A stretch of DNA of 64,000 bases from Clostridiales bacterium (GCA_017569285.1 CP069419.1:2542001-2606000); one strand, 5' to 3'; positions 51,900 to 61,869 are shown, numbered from the stretch's first letter. Made by a program: numbers and translations. Notes: generated by a model not told the origin, from the sequence alone.

Positions 51900-52720
51900 A
51901 GCTGGAACGGGAAGACTACATGGATCCCCAGTGCGTGCTGTGCGGAAAGCCCGGAGAGACCGAACCGGTGCAGCCTGTGCCGATCGGCCGGATTATGGAC
52001 CGGCTGCGGGAATATGAGGACCGGAGCGACTGGCCTGCGGCGGAACGCCACCTGAAATACTGGCTGGCGGAGGCGGAAGCCGCCAACGACGGGCGGGGAC
52101 AGCTGACACTGAATAACGAGCTGATGGGCTTCTACCGGAAACAGGGGAAGAAGGAAGAAGCCGTCCGGCACGCGGAAAAGGCCTGTGAACTGGTGGAAGC
52201 CCTGGACATGGCGGATACCACGGTGGCCGGGACCACCTGGGTGAACAGCGGCACCGTGATGGAAGCCTTCCGCGATCCGGTGGGCGGGCTGGTGTACTTT
52301 GAGAAAGCCCGGGAGAATTATGAAAAGAACCTTCCGGCAAACGATGCGCGGCTGGGCGGCCTGTACAACAACATGGCGCTGGCGCTGACCTCCTGCGGGC
52401 GATATAAGGAATGCCGGGAGATGTTCCGCAAGGCGCTGGACGTGATGGAAAAGCAACCGGGCGGGGAACTGGAGCAGGCGATTACCTGGCTGAACATGGC
52501 AGACGCGCTGGAAGCGGAGCTGGGGCCGGAAGGCGCGGCGGAATATACCGACGGATACCTGGACCGGGCAGCGGAACTGCTGGACACGGAAAACGTGCCG
52601 CGGGATGGGTATTACGCGTTTGTATGCGAGAAATGCGCGCCGGTATTCGGCCACTACGGATACTTCGCCCTGGAGGCGGAGCTGAACAGGAGGGCGGCGG
52701 AAATCCATGAAAGGACTTGA
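51896..52720 (+). CDS. Tetratricopeptide-repeat protein
   Basis: 274 residues. A small Cys pair at the start (CVLCGKPGE) may bind zinc. Several TPR helical pairs follow: LTLNNELMGFYRKQGKKEEAVRHAEKACEL, YFEKARENYEKN, LYNNMALALTSCGRYKECREMFRKAL. It is a scaffold for protein contacts. It is translationally coupled to the phosphatase (ATGA) and overlaps the DUF4037 gene by 14 nt, so the three products probably act together. Confidence 0.85.
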   Translation: MKLEREDYMDPQCVLCGKPGETEPVQPVPIGRIMDRLREYEDRSDWPAAERHLKYWLAEAEAANDGRGQLTLNNELMGFYRKQGKKEEAVRHAEKACELVEALDMADTTVAGTTWVNSGTVMEAFRDPVGGLVYFEKARENYEKNLPANDARLGGLYNNMALALTSCGRYKECREMFRKALDVMEKQPGGELEQAITWLNMADALEAELGPEGAAEYTDGYLDRAAELLDTENVPRDGYYAFVCEKCAPVFGHYGYFALEAELNRRAAEIHERT

Positions 52721-53645
52721 ACTGGCCCGGAAATACTATGAAGCATACGGCGCCCCGATGATCCGGGAGGAGTTTCCGGAATATGAGGAAATGATCGCCG
52801 TGGGGCTGACCGGCAGCGGATCCGAATGCTACGGGTACGACGACGATATCTCCGGGGACCACGATTTTGAACCGGGATTCTGCATTTTTATTCCCGGGGA
52901 GGAAATCGTGGACCGGCGGACCGCCTTCCTGCTGGAGCGGGCGTACGCGAAGCTGCCGGCGGAGTTTGAGGGATACAAACGGCAGAAAATGGGCCCGGCG
53001 GGCGGGCAGCGGCACGGCGTTTTCCGGATTGATGAGTTCTTCGAACGGCGGATCGGCTGCCTGCCGGAGGATATGACGACGGAAAAATGGCTGAGCGTGC
53101 CGGAGTATGCCCTGGCCGAGGCGGTGAACGGGGAGATATTCCGCGACGACCTGGGACTGGTCGAGGACCAGCGAGCCATCCTGGGGAACATGCCGGAGGA
53201 CGTGCGCAAAAAAAGACTGGCCGGGCATCTGCTGATGATGGCGCAGAGCGGCCAGTACAACTATACCCGGTGCCTGAAGCACGGGGAACCCGGCGCCGCC
53301 ATTCTGGCGGCCGGTGAGTTTGTGAAGCACGCGATGGCGGCGGTATTCCTGCTGAACCGCCGGTATATGCCGTATTACAAGTGGAGCTTCCGGGCGCTGC
53401 GGGAGCTGCCGGACGGCGACGTATTCGCGGACACGCTGGAGTGGATCCTGTGCGCCGGCGGACCGGAAACGGCGGAGGAAAAGTATTACCGCATCGAGGA
53501 TATCGCCGCACGGGTGATCGACATGCTGCAGGGGCAGGACCTGACCCGGGCGGTATGCGGGGACCTGGAAAAGCACGCGTATTCCGTGAACGACGGAATT
53601 ACGGACGGGGATATCCGGAATATGAATATCCTGGCCTGCGTTTAA
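52707..53645 (+). CDS. DUF4037 nucleotidyltransferase-like protein
   Basis: 312 residues. The early VGLTGSGSECYGYDDDISGDHDFEPGF resembles the GS...D.D nucleotidyltransferase motif with the DUF4037 variation (SGDHDF). The C-terminal half is helical. A transferase acting on a nucleotide or protein is expected, but the target is unknown. It is the last gene of the phosphatase-TPR operon. Its stop overlaps that of the convergent HAD gene by 4 nt. Confidence 0.85.
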   Translation: MKGLELARKYYEAYGAPMIREEFPEYEEMIAVGLTGSGSECYGYDDDISGDHDFEPGFCIFIPGEEIVDRRTAFLLERAYAKLPAEFEGYKRQKMGPAGGQRHGVFRIDEFFERRIGCLPEDMTTEKWLSVPEYALAEAVNGEIFRDDLGLVEDQRAILGNMPEDVRKKRLAGHLLMMAQSGQYNYTRCLKHGEPGAAILAAGEFVKHAMAAVFLLNRRYMPYYKWSFRALRELPDGDVFADTLEWILCAGGPETAEEKYYRIEDIAARVIDMLQGQDLTRAVCGDLEKHAYSVNDGITDGDIRNMNILACV

Positions 53646-54292
53646 AGGGAAGCGGCCATTGCGTCGATGACGTCCGGCAGTTCCGCGAGGGACCGGATGA
53701 CGGCATCGGGCGCCTGGACCTTGCCGAAACCGTAGGCAGCGTGGATGAACGGGATGCCGGCCAGACGGGCGGCATCCTGGTCTTTTTGGGTGTCGCCGAC
53801 GTAGACGGCCTTCGATTCGTGGTTCCGCTCCATGACCAGGCGGATGTTCTCGCCCTTGACCAGGCCGGTACGCTCCCATTCCTCGTAATCAACGAAAAGG
53901 TCCGCGACCCCGATGGAAGACAGGAAGGCATCAATGTAGCCGCACTGGCAGTTGCTGACGATGGCGAGCTTATAGCCGCGGGAGATGAGCTCCTCCATGG
54001 TTTCGCGCAGCTGCGGATAGGGATCGCCGCCGTGCTCGCGGAGGTATTCCACCTCATACCGGCAGCATTCGTCAAAAAGCCTGCTGCGGCATTCCTCCGG
54101 CATGGAGGGATGGAGCTTTCCTTCGATTTCCTTCATGGTCAGGCCCATGACGGAATGGATATCTTCCTTTGTCAGATCCGGCAGGGAGGGATACTCCCGG
54201 CGGAAGACGATATTCCACGATACCGCCACATTGGCGGCGGAATCCCAAAGGGTACCGTCCAGGTCAAAAATCAGCATCGGTTTTCCACTCAT
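53642..54292 (-). CDS. HAD-superfamily phosphatase (phosphoglycolate phosphatase-like)
   Basis: 216 residues. The four HAD motifs are LIFDLDGTLWDS (nucleophile and acid Asp), VSNC, a Lys in GLVKGENI, and YVGDTQKDQDAA. The cap of about 60 residues is of the C1 type, as in Gph/PgmB. The substrate is a small phosphate ester. ATG at 54292 has GAGGAG 8 nt upstream; a GTG at 54301 is less well placed. Confidence 0.9.
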   Translation of the reverse strand: MSGKPMLIFDLDGTLWDSAANVAVSWNIVFRREYPSLPDLTKEDIHSVMGLTMKEIEGKLHPSMPEECRSRLFDECCRYEVEYLREHGGDPYPQLRETMEELISRGYKLAIVSNCQCGYIDAFLSSIGVADLFVDYEEWERTGLVKGENIRLVMERNHESKAVYVGDTQKDQDAARLAGIPFIHAAYGFGKVQAPDAVIRSLAELPDVIDAMAASL

Positions 54293-54408
54293 GTTGCACA
54301 CTCCTCATTCCGGAACAACCGGATGGGGGTATTATACATGGCCCGGGCAGGAATCACAAGTACGGAATAAAAAGTACAAATTGTCAATATCAGGCGATCA
54401 AAAAACTA

Positions 54409-54456
54409 TTGACAAAACAATATTATTTGATAAAATATTATCGAAAGCCGAGATAA
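54409..54456 (+). promoter_or_regulatory. Promoter with palindromic operator of the thioredoxin operon
   Basis: TTGACA (54409-54414), 16-nt spacer, TAAAAT (54431-54436). An AT-rich near-palindrome (AATATTATTTGATAAAATATT) covers the -10, and ATTATC-N9-GATAAT follows at about 54436-54456. These are plausible sites for the OhrR/MarR-type protein encoded third in the operon. Confidence 0.7.
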
Positions 54457-54469
54457 TGGAGGTGACGGA

Positions 54470-55327
54470 ATGGAACGGGCAGACATCGCGATTATCGGAA
54501 CGGGGCCGGCGGGAATCTCCGCGGCGATTACAGCCACGATCCGGAACAAGAAGGTACTGCTGCTGGGCAGCCGGGACCTGAGCGAGAAGATGGCCAAGGC
54601 GCACGAGATCCGGAACTATCCCGGGTTTCCGGCGGTGAGCGGCGCGGAGCTCGTATCCGCATTCCGCCGCCACCTGGACGAGATGGGAATCGAGATCACG
54701 GAGAAGCGCGTGGCAGCCGTGTACGCGATGGGCGGTTATTTCGCCCTGCAGGCCGGGGAGGACATGATCGAGGCAAAGACCGTGATCCTGGCCGGTGGCG
54801 TGGTAGCTGGCAAGCCGCTTCCCGGCGAAGAGGAAATGCTCGGACGGGGCGTGAGCTACTGCGCGACATGCGACGCGCCGCTGTACCGGGGCAAAACGGT
54901 GGCCGTGGTCGGCTACAGCCCGCGGGAGGAAGCGGAAGCCGCGTTCCTCAGCGAGGTGTGCGCGAAGGTTTACTACTTCCCGGTATACAATGGAGAGACG
55001 GACCTGCCGGAAAGCGTGGAAGTGATCCGGGAAAAGGTGGCCGTCCTGACCCAGGAAGACGGGAAGCGCGTGGTGAACACGGAGCAGGGCAAGTATCCCG
55101 TGGACGGGATCTTCGTGCTGCGGGAAGCGGTGGCGCCGGGACAGCTGGTGCCCGGGCTGCAGACCGAGGGAGCCCATGTGGTGGTGAACCGGAAGATGGA
55201 AGCAAGTATCCACGGGGTGTTCGCCTGCGGCGACATCACCGGAACGCCGTATCAGTATGTGAAGGCGGCGGGAGAGGGGAATGTGGCGGCGCTGAGCGCG
55301 GTCGCATTCCTGGACAAAAACAAATAA
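54470..55327 (+). CDS. Thioredoxin reductase-like flavoprotein without a clear NADPH motif
   Basis: 285 residues. FAD domain: IAIIGTGPAGISAAI (6-20) and the C-terminal GVFACGDITG. Redox pair: Cys131-Ala-Thr-Cys134 (SYCATCDAP) as in TrxB. In the NADPH domain, where TrxB has GGGDSAxEEA, this protein reads VVGYSPREEAEAAFL (147-161), and the HRR-type phosphate motif is absent. This fits the ferredoxin-linked, pyridine-nucleotide-independent reductases described in clostridia, or an enzyme with another donor. GGAGGTG precedes the ATG. Its own thioredoxin follows by 16 nt. Confidence 0.88.
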   Translation: MERADIAIIGTGPAGISAAITATIRNKKVLLLGSRDLSEKMAKAHEIRNYPGFPAVSGAELVSAFRRHLDEMGIEITEKRVAAVYAMGGYFALQAGEDMIEAKTVILAGGVVAGKPLPGEEEMLGRGVSYCATCDAPLYRGKTVAVVGYSPREEAEAAFLSEVCAKVYYFPVYNGETDLPESVEVIREKVAVLTQEDGKRVVNTEQGKYPVDGIFVLREAVAPGQLVPGLQTEGAHVVVNRKMEASIHGVFACGDITGTPYQYVKAAGEGNVAALSAVAFLDKNK

Positions 55328-55343
55328 GAAAGGGGACAAAGAA

Positions 55344-55658
55344 ATGGTTAAGAAGGTTAACGGAGCAGAGTTTGAAAGTGAAGTACGGAAGAGCGCGGCC
55401 GCGCTGGTGGATTTTTCCGCGGTGTGGTGCGGCCCCTGCCGGATGATGGCGCCGGTGCTGGAAGGCATTTCGGATGAGATGGCCGGAAAGCTGGATTTCT
55501 ACAATGTGGACGTGGATGAGGTGCCGGAACTGGCGCAGGAATTCCGTATCAGCTCGATTCCCTGCCTGGTGCTGCTGAAGGACGGCACTGCGGTGGACCA
55601 GCTGGTCGGCTTCCGTCCGGGAGACCAGATCAAGGCGTGGATTGAAGAAAACCTGTAA
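55344..55658 (+). CDS. trxA: Thioredoxin
   Basis: 104 residues, standard length. The active site is VWCGPC (Cys30-type pair) in FSAVWCGPCRMMAPVLEG; cis-proline lies in SSIPCLVLLKDG, with an additional Cys directly after the Pro that could be regulatory. It is the redox partner of the upstream reductase (16-nt gap) and reduces protein disulfides in the cytoplasm. Confidence 0.95.
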   Translation: MVKKVNGAEFESEVRKSAAALVDFSAVWCGPCRMMAPVLEGISDEMAGKLDFYNVDVDEVPELAQEFRISSIPCLVLLKDGTAVDQLVGFRPGDQIKAWIEENL

Positions 55659-55683
55659 TATCCGATGATAAGGGGGAAAAACC

Positions 55684-56142
55684 ATGAGTGCACGGGCAGA
55701 AAAGGGACGCGCAGATGACTATCCGCAGCTGAAACTGGAAGGGCAGCTTTGCTTTCCGCTGTACGCAGCGGCCCGGAAGGTTGTGAATGTGTACAATCCG
55801 CTGCTGAAACCGCTGAAACTGACCTACACGCAGTACATTGTGCTGCTGGCCCTGTGGGAGTATGGAAAGACCACGGTGGGCGAGCTGTGCAGGGCGCTGT
55901 ACCTGGACTGCGGAACGCTGACACCCCTGCTGAAGAAGATGGAAGAATACGGGTGGATTACCCGCACCCGCAGCAAGGGCGACGAGCGCGTAGTGAACGT
56001 GACCGTGACCGATGATGGCTGGAAACTGCGGGAGAAGGTGAAGGAACTCCCGGAACAGGTGGGCAGCTGCATCGCCATGCCGCGGGAAGACCTGTACACC
56101 CTGTATACTCTGCTGCGCCAGATGCTGGAAACCATGGAATGA
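55684..56142 (+). CDS. OhrR-type MarR family regulator (peroxide/thiol sensor)
   Basis: 152 residues. LEGQLCFPLYAAARKVVNVY places Cys23 exactly where OhrR has its peroxide-sensing cysteine, followed by LKLTYTQYIVLLALWE and the winged helix (GELCRALYLDCGTLTPLLKKME). Oxidation of this Cys should release DNA. Being third in the reductase-thioredoxin operon, it probably represses the operon itself through the AT-rich palindrome at the promoter. No ohr peroxidase gene is near. Confidence 0.9.
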   Translation: MSARAEKGRADDYPQLKLEGQLCFPLYAAARKVVNVYNPLLKPLKLTYTQYIVLLALWEYGKTTVGELCRALYLDCGTLTPLLKKMEEYGWITRTRSKGDERVVNVTVTDDGWKLREKVKELPEQVGSCIAMPREDLYTLYTLLRQMLETME

Positions 56143-56164
56143 CCCCGGCGGAGGAAAAAAACGT

Positions 56165-57856
56165 ATGAACAGGATCCTCAGGACGGTGATTGGAATCTCC
56201 GTACTGGGGATTCTGTCTGCTTTTTGGGCGGTGCCGGCCCGGGCAGAGAATACGGAAGTGTTCCGGGCCGGGTGCCCGTCCGTTTATTCGGGTACCGTGG
56301 AAACGCGGAAGGGACGCCTGGGGTATATCCTGAGCCTGCCCGGATGCTGGGATCCGGAGAAGATTACGCTGGAGCTGGACGGCGCGGAATGCCTGTACCT
56401 GGGCGCGGAGAAAACGGAAATCCGGCCGGGACAGGAAATCGACGTGCGGGAGTTCCTGGGCGCGAAGACGCCGGTGTACAACGCGAACGGGCGGCAGCTG
56501 GGCAGCCTGGCGATTTACCGGGGGTCCGCGGTTCCGGCGCTTTTTCTGGAGGTGGACAAGCTTCATCTCGGAAAGGCCAACGGGAACAAGGACTATGAGA
56601 TTCCGGAAGGGCATGCGGTGTACTTCGAGGCAGACGGAACCGTATCCTATGACGGGAATATCACCCAGATGAAGGGACGCGGGAACAACACCTTCCGGTA
56701 TGCCAAGAAGCCGTACCAGATCAAGCTTTCGGAAAAGGCATCCCTTTCCGGGATGAACAAGGCGAAGACCTGGGTGCTGCTGGCCAACTGGAGCGACGCC
56801 AGCCTGCTGCGCAACCAGATCGCGCTGGACATGAGCCGGGCGGCGGGACTGCGGAACGCAGTTTCCTGCGTGCCGGCGGACGTGTGGATCAACGGGCAGT
56901 ACAACGGCCTGTACCTGATGACGGAAAAGATCCAGATCAAAAAGGGACGGCTGGAACTGCGGGACCTGGAGGAAGAGACGGAGAAGGTGAACAGCCAGCC
57001 GGTTTCCTCATTCTCCATGTATAAGGATAGCAGCCGGATGGTGCCGCTGTCCCGGGGATACCGGATTCCGGAAAACCCGGAGGATATCACCGGGGGATAC
57101 ATCCTGACGATTGAGAAATTTGCGCGGCTGCGGGACTATAAGGTGGCAGGCTTCCGCACACGGAAGGACCTTTCTTTCCAGATCAAGGAGCCAACCTATC
57201 CCTCCCGGGAACAGGTGGAATACCTGGCCGGCCGGATGAACGAAATGCACGACGCGGTGATCGCCGCGGACGGCGTGAATCCCGCGACCGGAAGGCATTA
57301 TACGGACTATATTGATGCGGATTCCTTCGCGGTGAAGTTCCTGATTGAGGACTGGACCAAAGACTATGATTTTATCGGCGGGAGCCAGTTCCTGTACAAG
57401 GATTCGGACACGCGGGATCCCCTGATCTACGCCGGACCGGCCTGGGACTATGACCTGGCCTTCGGCGACATGGCGGACCGGGGAACGGGACCGCGCGGGA
57501 ATTACATCACTGCGATCAGCCATAAGACCGGGAACATCTGGTGGCTGCTGTCCCTGCATGAAGACTTCATGAACCGGGTACGGGAAACCTGGGCGGAGGC
57601 ATTCCGGCCGGCCGCGGCCGTCCTGCTCGGGGAAACGGAAGCCGGGGAAGGATGCCCGGTGAAGCCGCTGGAATCATATGTGGAAGCGATCCGGGATTCC
57701 GCACAGATGAATTTCGCCCGGTGGAGCGTGCCGAAGGAAATCCACAGGGATTCGGCACTGAGCTTTGAGAACGCGGTATCCTACCTGGAGAAATGGATCC
57801 GGGAGCGGACCGCGTATATGGACGGGGTATACGGAATAACAGAAAAACATGAATAG
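56165..57856 (+). CDS. CotH kinase family protein, secreted
   Basis: 563 residues. Signal peptide MNRILRTVIGISVLGILSAF (cleavage near ARA), a 100-residue beta domain, then CotH (about 135-540). Landmarks are QMKGRGNNTFRYAKKPYQIKLS, KTWVLLANWSDASLLRNQIALDMSR, DVWINGQYNGLYLMTEKIQI and AWDYDLAFGD, where the acidic residues bind metal and ATP in CotH. It differs in its N-terminus from the CotH protein at 39884. It follows the MarR gene by 22 nt, but its regulation with that operon is uncertain. Confidence 0.88.
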   Translation: MNRILRTVIGISVLGILSAFWAVPARAENTEVFRAGCPSVYSGTVETRKGRLGYILSLPGCWDPEKITLELDGAECLYLGAEKTEIRPGQEIDVREFLGAKTPVYNANGRQLGSLAIYRGSAVPALFLEVDKLHLGKANGNKDYEIPEGHAVYFEADGTVSYDGNITQMKGRGNNTFRYAKKPYQIKLSEKASLSGMNKAKTWVLLANWSDASLLRNQIALDMSRAAGLRNAVSCVPADVWINGQYNGLYLMTEKIQIKKGRLELRDLEEETEKVNSQPVSSFSMYKDSSRMVPLSRGYRIPENPEDITGGYILTIEKFARLRDYKVAGFRTRKDLSFQIKEPTYPSREQVEYLAGRMNEMHDAVIAADGVNPATGRHYTDYIDADSFAVKFLIEDWTKDYDFIGGSQFLYKDSDTRDPLIYAGPAWDYDLAFGDMADRGTGPRGNYITAISHKTGNIWWLLSLHEDFMNRVRETWAEAFRPAAAVLLGETEAGEGCPVKPLESYVEAIRDSAQMNFARWSVPKEIHRDSALSFENAVSYLEKWIRERTAYMDGVYGITEKHE

Positions 57857-57869
57857 TGCAGTGAACGCA

Positions 57870-57899
57870 TTGACAATGAAGGGATTGCGGCGGTAGAAT
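57870..57899 (+). promoter_or_regulatory. Promoter of gdhA
   Basis: TTGACA (57870-57875), 18-nt spacer, TAGAAT (57894-57899), about 95 nt before the gdhA start. Confidence 0.8.
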
Positions 57900-57919
57900 A
57901 CCGCGCGTAAAGGCAAGGG

Positions 57920-57960
57920 CGTCTTTAACAAACTTTGGTGTGTTAAAGGCGTTTTGTTCT
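57920..57960 (+). terminator. Intrinsic terminator within the gdhA leader (attenuator candidate)
   Basis: An 11-bp stem CGTCTTTAACA/TGTTAAAGGCG (one G-U) with a 10-nt loop, followed by TTTTGTTCT. It lies between the gdhA promoter and the gdhA ribosome site, and no other promoter is seen after it, so gdhA expression should require read-through. It may also end the CotH transcript. Confidence 0.7.
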
Positions 57961-57974
57961 ATCAAGGAGAATAA

Positions 57975-59330
<1,356 letters not shown>

Positions 59331-59350
59331 TCATCCCACCGGATATCACG

Positions 59351-59381
59351 GCGGCGCGGCTGGAAAGCCGTGCCGCTTTTC
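59351..59381 (+). terminator. Intrinsic terminator of gdhA
   Basis: An 11-bp GC-rich stem (GCGGCGCGGCT/AGCCGTGCCGC, one G-U) with loop GGAA, followed by TTTTC, 20 nt past the stop. Confidence 0.85.
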
Positions 59382-59394
59382 TGCGTTTTGGGCA

Positions 59395-59421
59395 CAAAAA
59401 AAGCCCGCTCAGCTGAGCGGG
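59395..59421 (-). terminator. Intrinsic terminator of the small minus-strand gene
   Basis: The perfect 18-nt palindrome CCCGCTCAGCTGAGCGGG, followed on the minus strand by CTTTTTTTG. Confidence 0.85.
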
Positions 59422-59439
59422 AAAGGAACGGGGCTGGGA

Positions 59440-59667
59440 TTACGCGTTCTGCCAGGCCTTGACCTTGTCAGCAGCCAGACGCTTGATGGTTTCCACCGTG
59501 TAGGGGGATTCGGGACCGCCGAAGCCATACAGGAAGAACTTTCCATCCGGAGTCTTGAACAGGCACTCTTCGTAGCCCTTGGGATCGCCGAATACGCCAA
59601 AGACCTTCTTCTGGATCAGTTCGGAAGCTTCGGTATCGTACTCGATCTTGCAGATAACCTTCTTCAT
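59440..59667 (-). CDS. Small conserved-looking protein of unknown function
   Basis: 75 residues, soluble. KKVICKIEYDTEASELIQKK, EECLFKTPDGKFFLYGFGGPES and ETIKRLAADKVKAW show a beta-beta-beta-helix pattern. No family is recognised by eye. ATG at 59667 has GGGAGA 7 nt upstream; the earlier ATG at 59688 overlaps that region. It is transcribed alone and has its own terminator. Confidence 0.7.
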   Translation of the reverse strand: MKKVICKIEYDTEASELIQKKVFGVFGDPKGYEECLFKTPDGKFFLYGFGGPESPYTVETIKRLAADKVKAWQNA

Positions 59668-59688
59668 ACTCTTCTCCCTTTCGCGCAT

Positions 59689-60095
59689 TGGTGCGCCCGG
59701 TAATTGTTCCGTGTGTTTCCCACACAGTTATATTTTATCATAAATATGCATAGACATCAATGTACAACTATGGTGCAAAACTTACCATTCCAGGCATGTT
59801 TTCGCCGGCAGACCGCAAAAACGGCAAACAACGCGCTTAAACCGGTACTTTACAAAAGCGGAAACAATGGAAAAAGACCACGATGCAGGCATCCGCGGTA
59901 TTGATCACCTGCTGCCGGAGGACCGGAAGGGAACCGTCCCGCTTTTGCTGTCTGTCCAGCCGGAGCTCAGCATTACAAAAAGAAACGCAGGAAGCCCGAC
60001 TGGCTTCCTGCATGGAATGACCATCTGTATTCTGCCTGATATCCTGCCAGACCTGACTGCCCGGCGGGTGAAGGAGTTCGTGTAATCCGGACGGA
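59689..60095. other. Intergenic stretch, no gene seen
   Basis: It contains the upstream region of the small minus-strand gene and, at its right end, the terminator of the ACT gene. A 72-residue open frame at 59867-60085 (plus) is crossed by that terminator hairpin and has no ribosome site; I do not accept it as a gene. Confidence 0.6.
59974..60011 (-). terminator. Intrinsic terminator of the paaK-ACT operon
   Basis: A 10-bp stem GCAGGAAGCC/GGCTTCCTGC with a 5-nt loop. On the minus strand it is followed by GTTTCTTTTTGT. Confidence 0.85.
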
Positions 60096-60521
60096 TCAGA
60101 GCTTCAGGTTCTCATCCGACAGGGTGGGGATACCGGACGCGTTGAGCACTGCCTCGGCGGTCTGCACATCGTTGACGCGCAGGACCACATAGGCCTCATC
60201 CACGCCGGTGCCCGTAAAGGCATACATGTATTCAATGTTGATGTTGGCCTCGTTCAGCACCTTCAGGATCGGATACAGGGAGCCGGACTTGTCGCCCATA
60301 CGGGCGGCGATGACCTCGGTTTTGGAAATCAGGTATTTTTCCTTCAGCAGGCTGACGGCAAGGTCGGTATCGGAAACGATGGCGCGGAGGATGCCGAAAT
60401 CATTGGATTCGGCAATGCTCATGGCGCGGATATTGGCACCGCCTTCGGAGAGGATGCCCACGGCATCCACCAACTGGCCGGGCTGGTTCATCAGGAACAG
60501 GGAGAGCTGAGTAATTGCCAT
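60096..60521 (-). CDS. Tandem ACT-domain protein
   Basis: 141 residues containing two ACT repeats: LSLFLMNQPGQLVDAVGILSEGGANI (1-26 onward) and LYPILKVLNEANINIEYMY (about 81-99). ACT domains bind amino acids and act as sensors. This type is found next to phenylacetate-CoA ligase genes in anaerobes and probably tunes aromatic amino acid breakdown. GGAGG lies 9 nt before the ATG; the gene follows paaK by 40 nt. Confidence 0.92.
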   Translation of the reverse strand: MAITQLSLFLMNQPGQLVDAVGILSEGGANIRAMSIAESNDFGILRAIVSDTDLAVSLLKEKYLISKTEVIAARMGDKSGSLYPILKVLNEANINIEYMYAFTGTGVDEAYVVLRVNDVQTAEAVLNASGIPTLSDENLKL

Positions 60522-60561
60522 ACTGTATCGCCTCCTATTAAGTTCTTTCTATATGTGTATT

Positions 60562-61869
60562 TTAATCGTGGAGCTTCCGCTTGTCAATGACGCGGACCGC
60601 CTTGCCCTCACTGCGCGTGATGGTCTTGGGCGCCACCAGGTGAACCTTGGGTCCGATACCGAGCATGGTGCGCAGGGCGGACTCGAGGTTCTTTTCCATG
60701 CGCTGGATCTGGCTCATCAGGTCGGAGAACTGGTCGGAGCTGACCTCGACATATACGTCGAAGGTATCGTTGTTCCGTTCGCGGTCGAGCACGATCTGGT
60801 AGTTCGGGGTATAACCCTCATTGAGCAGCACGGTTTCGATCTGGCTCGGGAAGACGTTGACGCCGCGGATGATCAGCATGTCATCGCTGCGGCCCATGGG
60901 CTTGCTCATGCGCACATGGGTGCGGCCGCAGGAGCAGGGACGGCGGGACAGGACGCAGATATCCCGGGTGCGGTAGCGCAGGAGCGGGAAGGCTTCCTTA
61001 TCCAGGGAAGTGAAGACCAGCTCGCCCTTGGAGCCTTCCGGAAGGACTTCGCCCGTATCCGGATCGATGATCTCAGCGTAGAAATGGTCCTCGTTGATGT
61101 GCATGCCCGCCTGCTCTTCGCATTCGAAAGCCACCCCGGGACCGCTGGTTTCCGTGAGGCCGTAGATATCATAGGCCTTGATGCCCAGACTCGCTTCGAT
61201 CTGGCGGCGCATTTCCTCCGTCCAGGGCTCGGCGCCGAAGATGCCGGCTTTGAGCTTGTTGTCTTCCGGCTTGTAGCCCTGCTCGGCGAGGGTTTCACCG
61301 ATATAAGCGGCATAGGAAGGCGTGCAGCACAGGATGGTGGAACCCAGGTCCATCATGAACTGGATCTGCCGGTCCGTATTGCCGGAGGACATCGGCAGGG
61401 TGAGGCAGCCCACCTTGTGGGAACCGCCGTGGAGGCCGCTGCCGCCGGTGAACAGGCCGTAACCGTAGCAGACCTGCACCACGTCATCCTCGGTGCCGCC
61501 GGCTGCCACGATGGCGCGGGCGGTGCAGTCCTCCCACAGGTCCACGTCGTGCTGCGTGTAGAACGCGACGACACGCTTGCCGGTGGTGCCGGAGGTGGAA
61601 TGGATGCGGACGCAGTTCTTCAGGTCTGTGCCGAGCAGACCGTAGGGATAGGCGTCCCGCAGGTCGGCCTTGCTGAGGAAGGGCAGCTTTTTGATGTCAT
61701 CAATGGTTTTGATGTCATCCGGTGTGACGCCCTTTTCCTCCATCAGGTGGCGGTAGTAGGGGACATTGTCCCATACGTGGCGGACCTGCCTGACGATCTT
61801 CTCGTTCTGGATTTCAATGATTTTCTCACGGGGTGCGGTTTCGATTTCCGGCTGGTAATACCGTTTCAT
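60562..61869 (-). CDS. paaK: Phenylacetate-CoA ligase
   Basis: A 435-residue, full-length adenylate-forming enzyme: phenylacetate (or indole-/hydroxyphenylacetate) + ATP + CoA gives the acyl-CoA. ATP motif STSGTTGKRVV (about 92-102), AEPWTEEMR, YGLTETSGPGVAFEC and CSCGRTHVRMSKPMGRSDDMLIIRGVNVFPSQIE are typical of PaaK, with the Cys cluster binding zinc. In anaerobes it is usually linked to 2-oxoacid:ferredoxin oxidoreductase products of aromatic amino acids. GGAGGG precedes the ATG. An upstream leader peptide and terminator suggest attenuation. Confidence 0.95.
   Translation of the reverse strand: MKRYYQPEIETAPREKIIEIQNEKIVRQVRHVWDNVPYYRHLMEEKGVTPDDIKTIDDIKKLPFLSKADLRDAYPYGLLGTDLKNCVRIHSTSGTTGKRVVAFYTQHDVDLWEDCTARAIVAAGGTEDDVVQVCYGYGLFTGGSGLHGGSHKVGCLTLPMSSGNTDRQIQFMMDLGSTILCCTPSYAAYIGETLAEQGYKPEDNKLKAGIFGAEPWTEEMRRQIEASLGIKAYDIYGLTETSGPGVAFECEEQAGMHINEDHFYAEIIDPDTGEVLPEGSKGELVFTSLDKEAFPLLRYRTRDICVLSRRPCSCGRTHVRMSKPMGRSDDMLIIRGVNVFPSQIETVLLNEGYTPNYQIVLDRERNNDTFDVYVEVSSDQFSDLMSQIQRMEKNLESALRTMLGIGPKVHLVAPKTITRSEGKAVRVIDKRKLHD

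Noticed and set aside
59867-60085. 72-residue gene
   Set aside because: It contains the terminator of the ACT gene and lacks a ribosome site.
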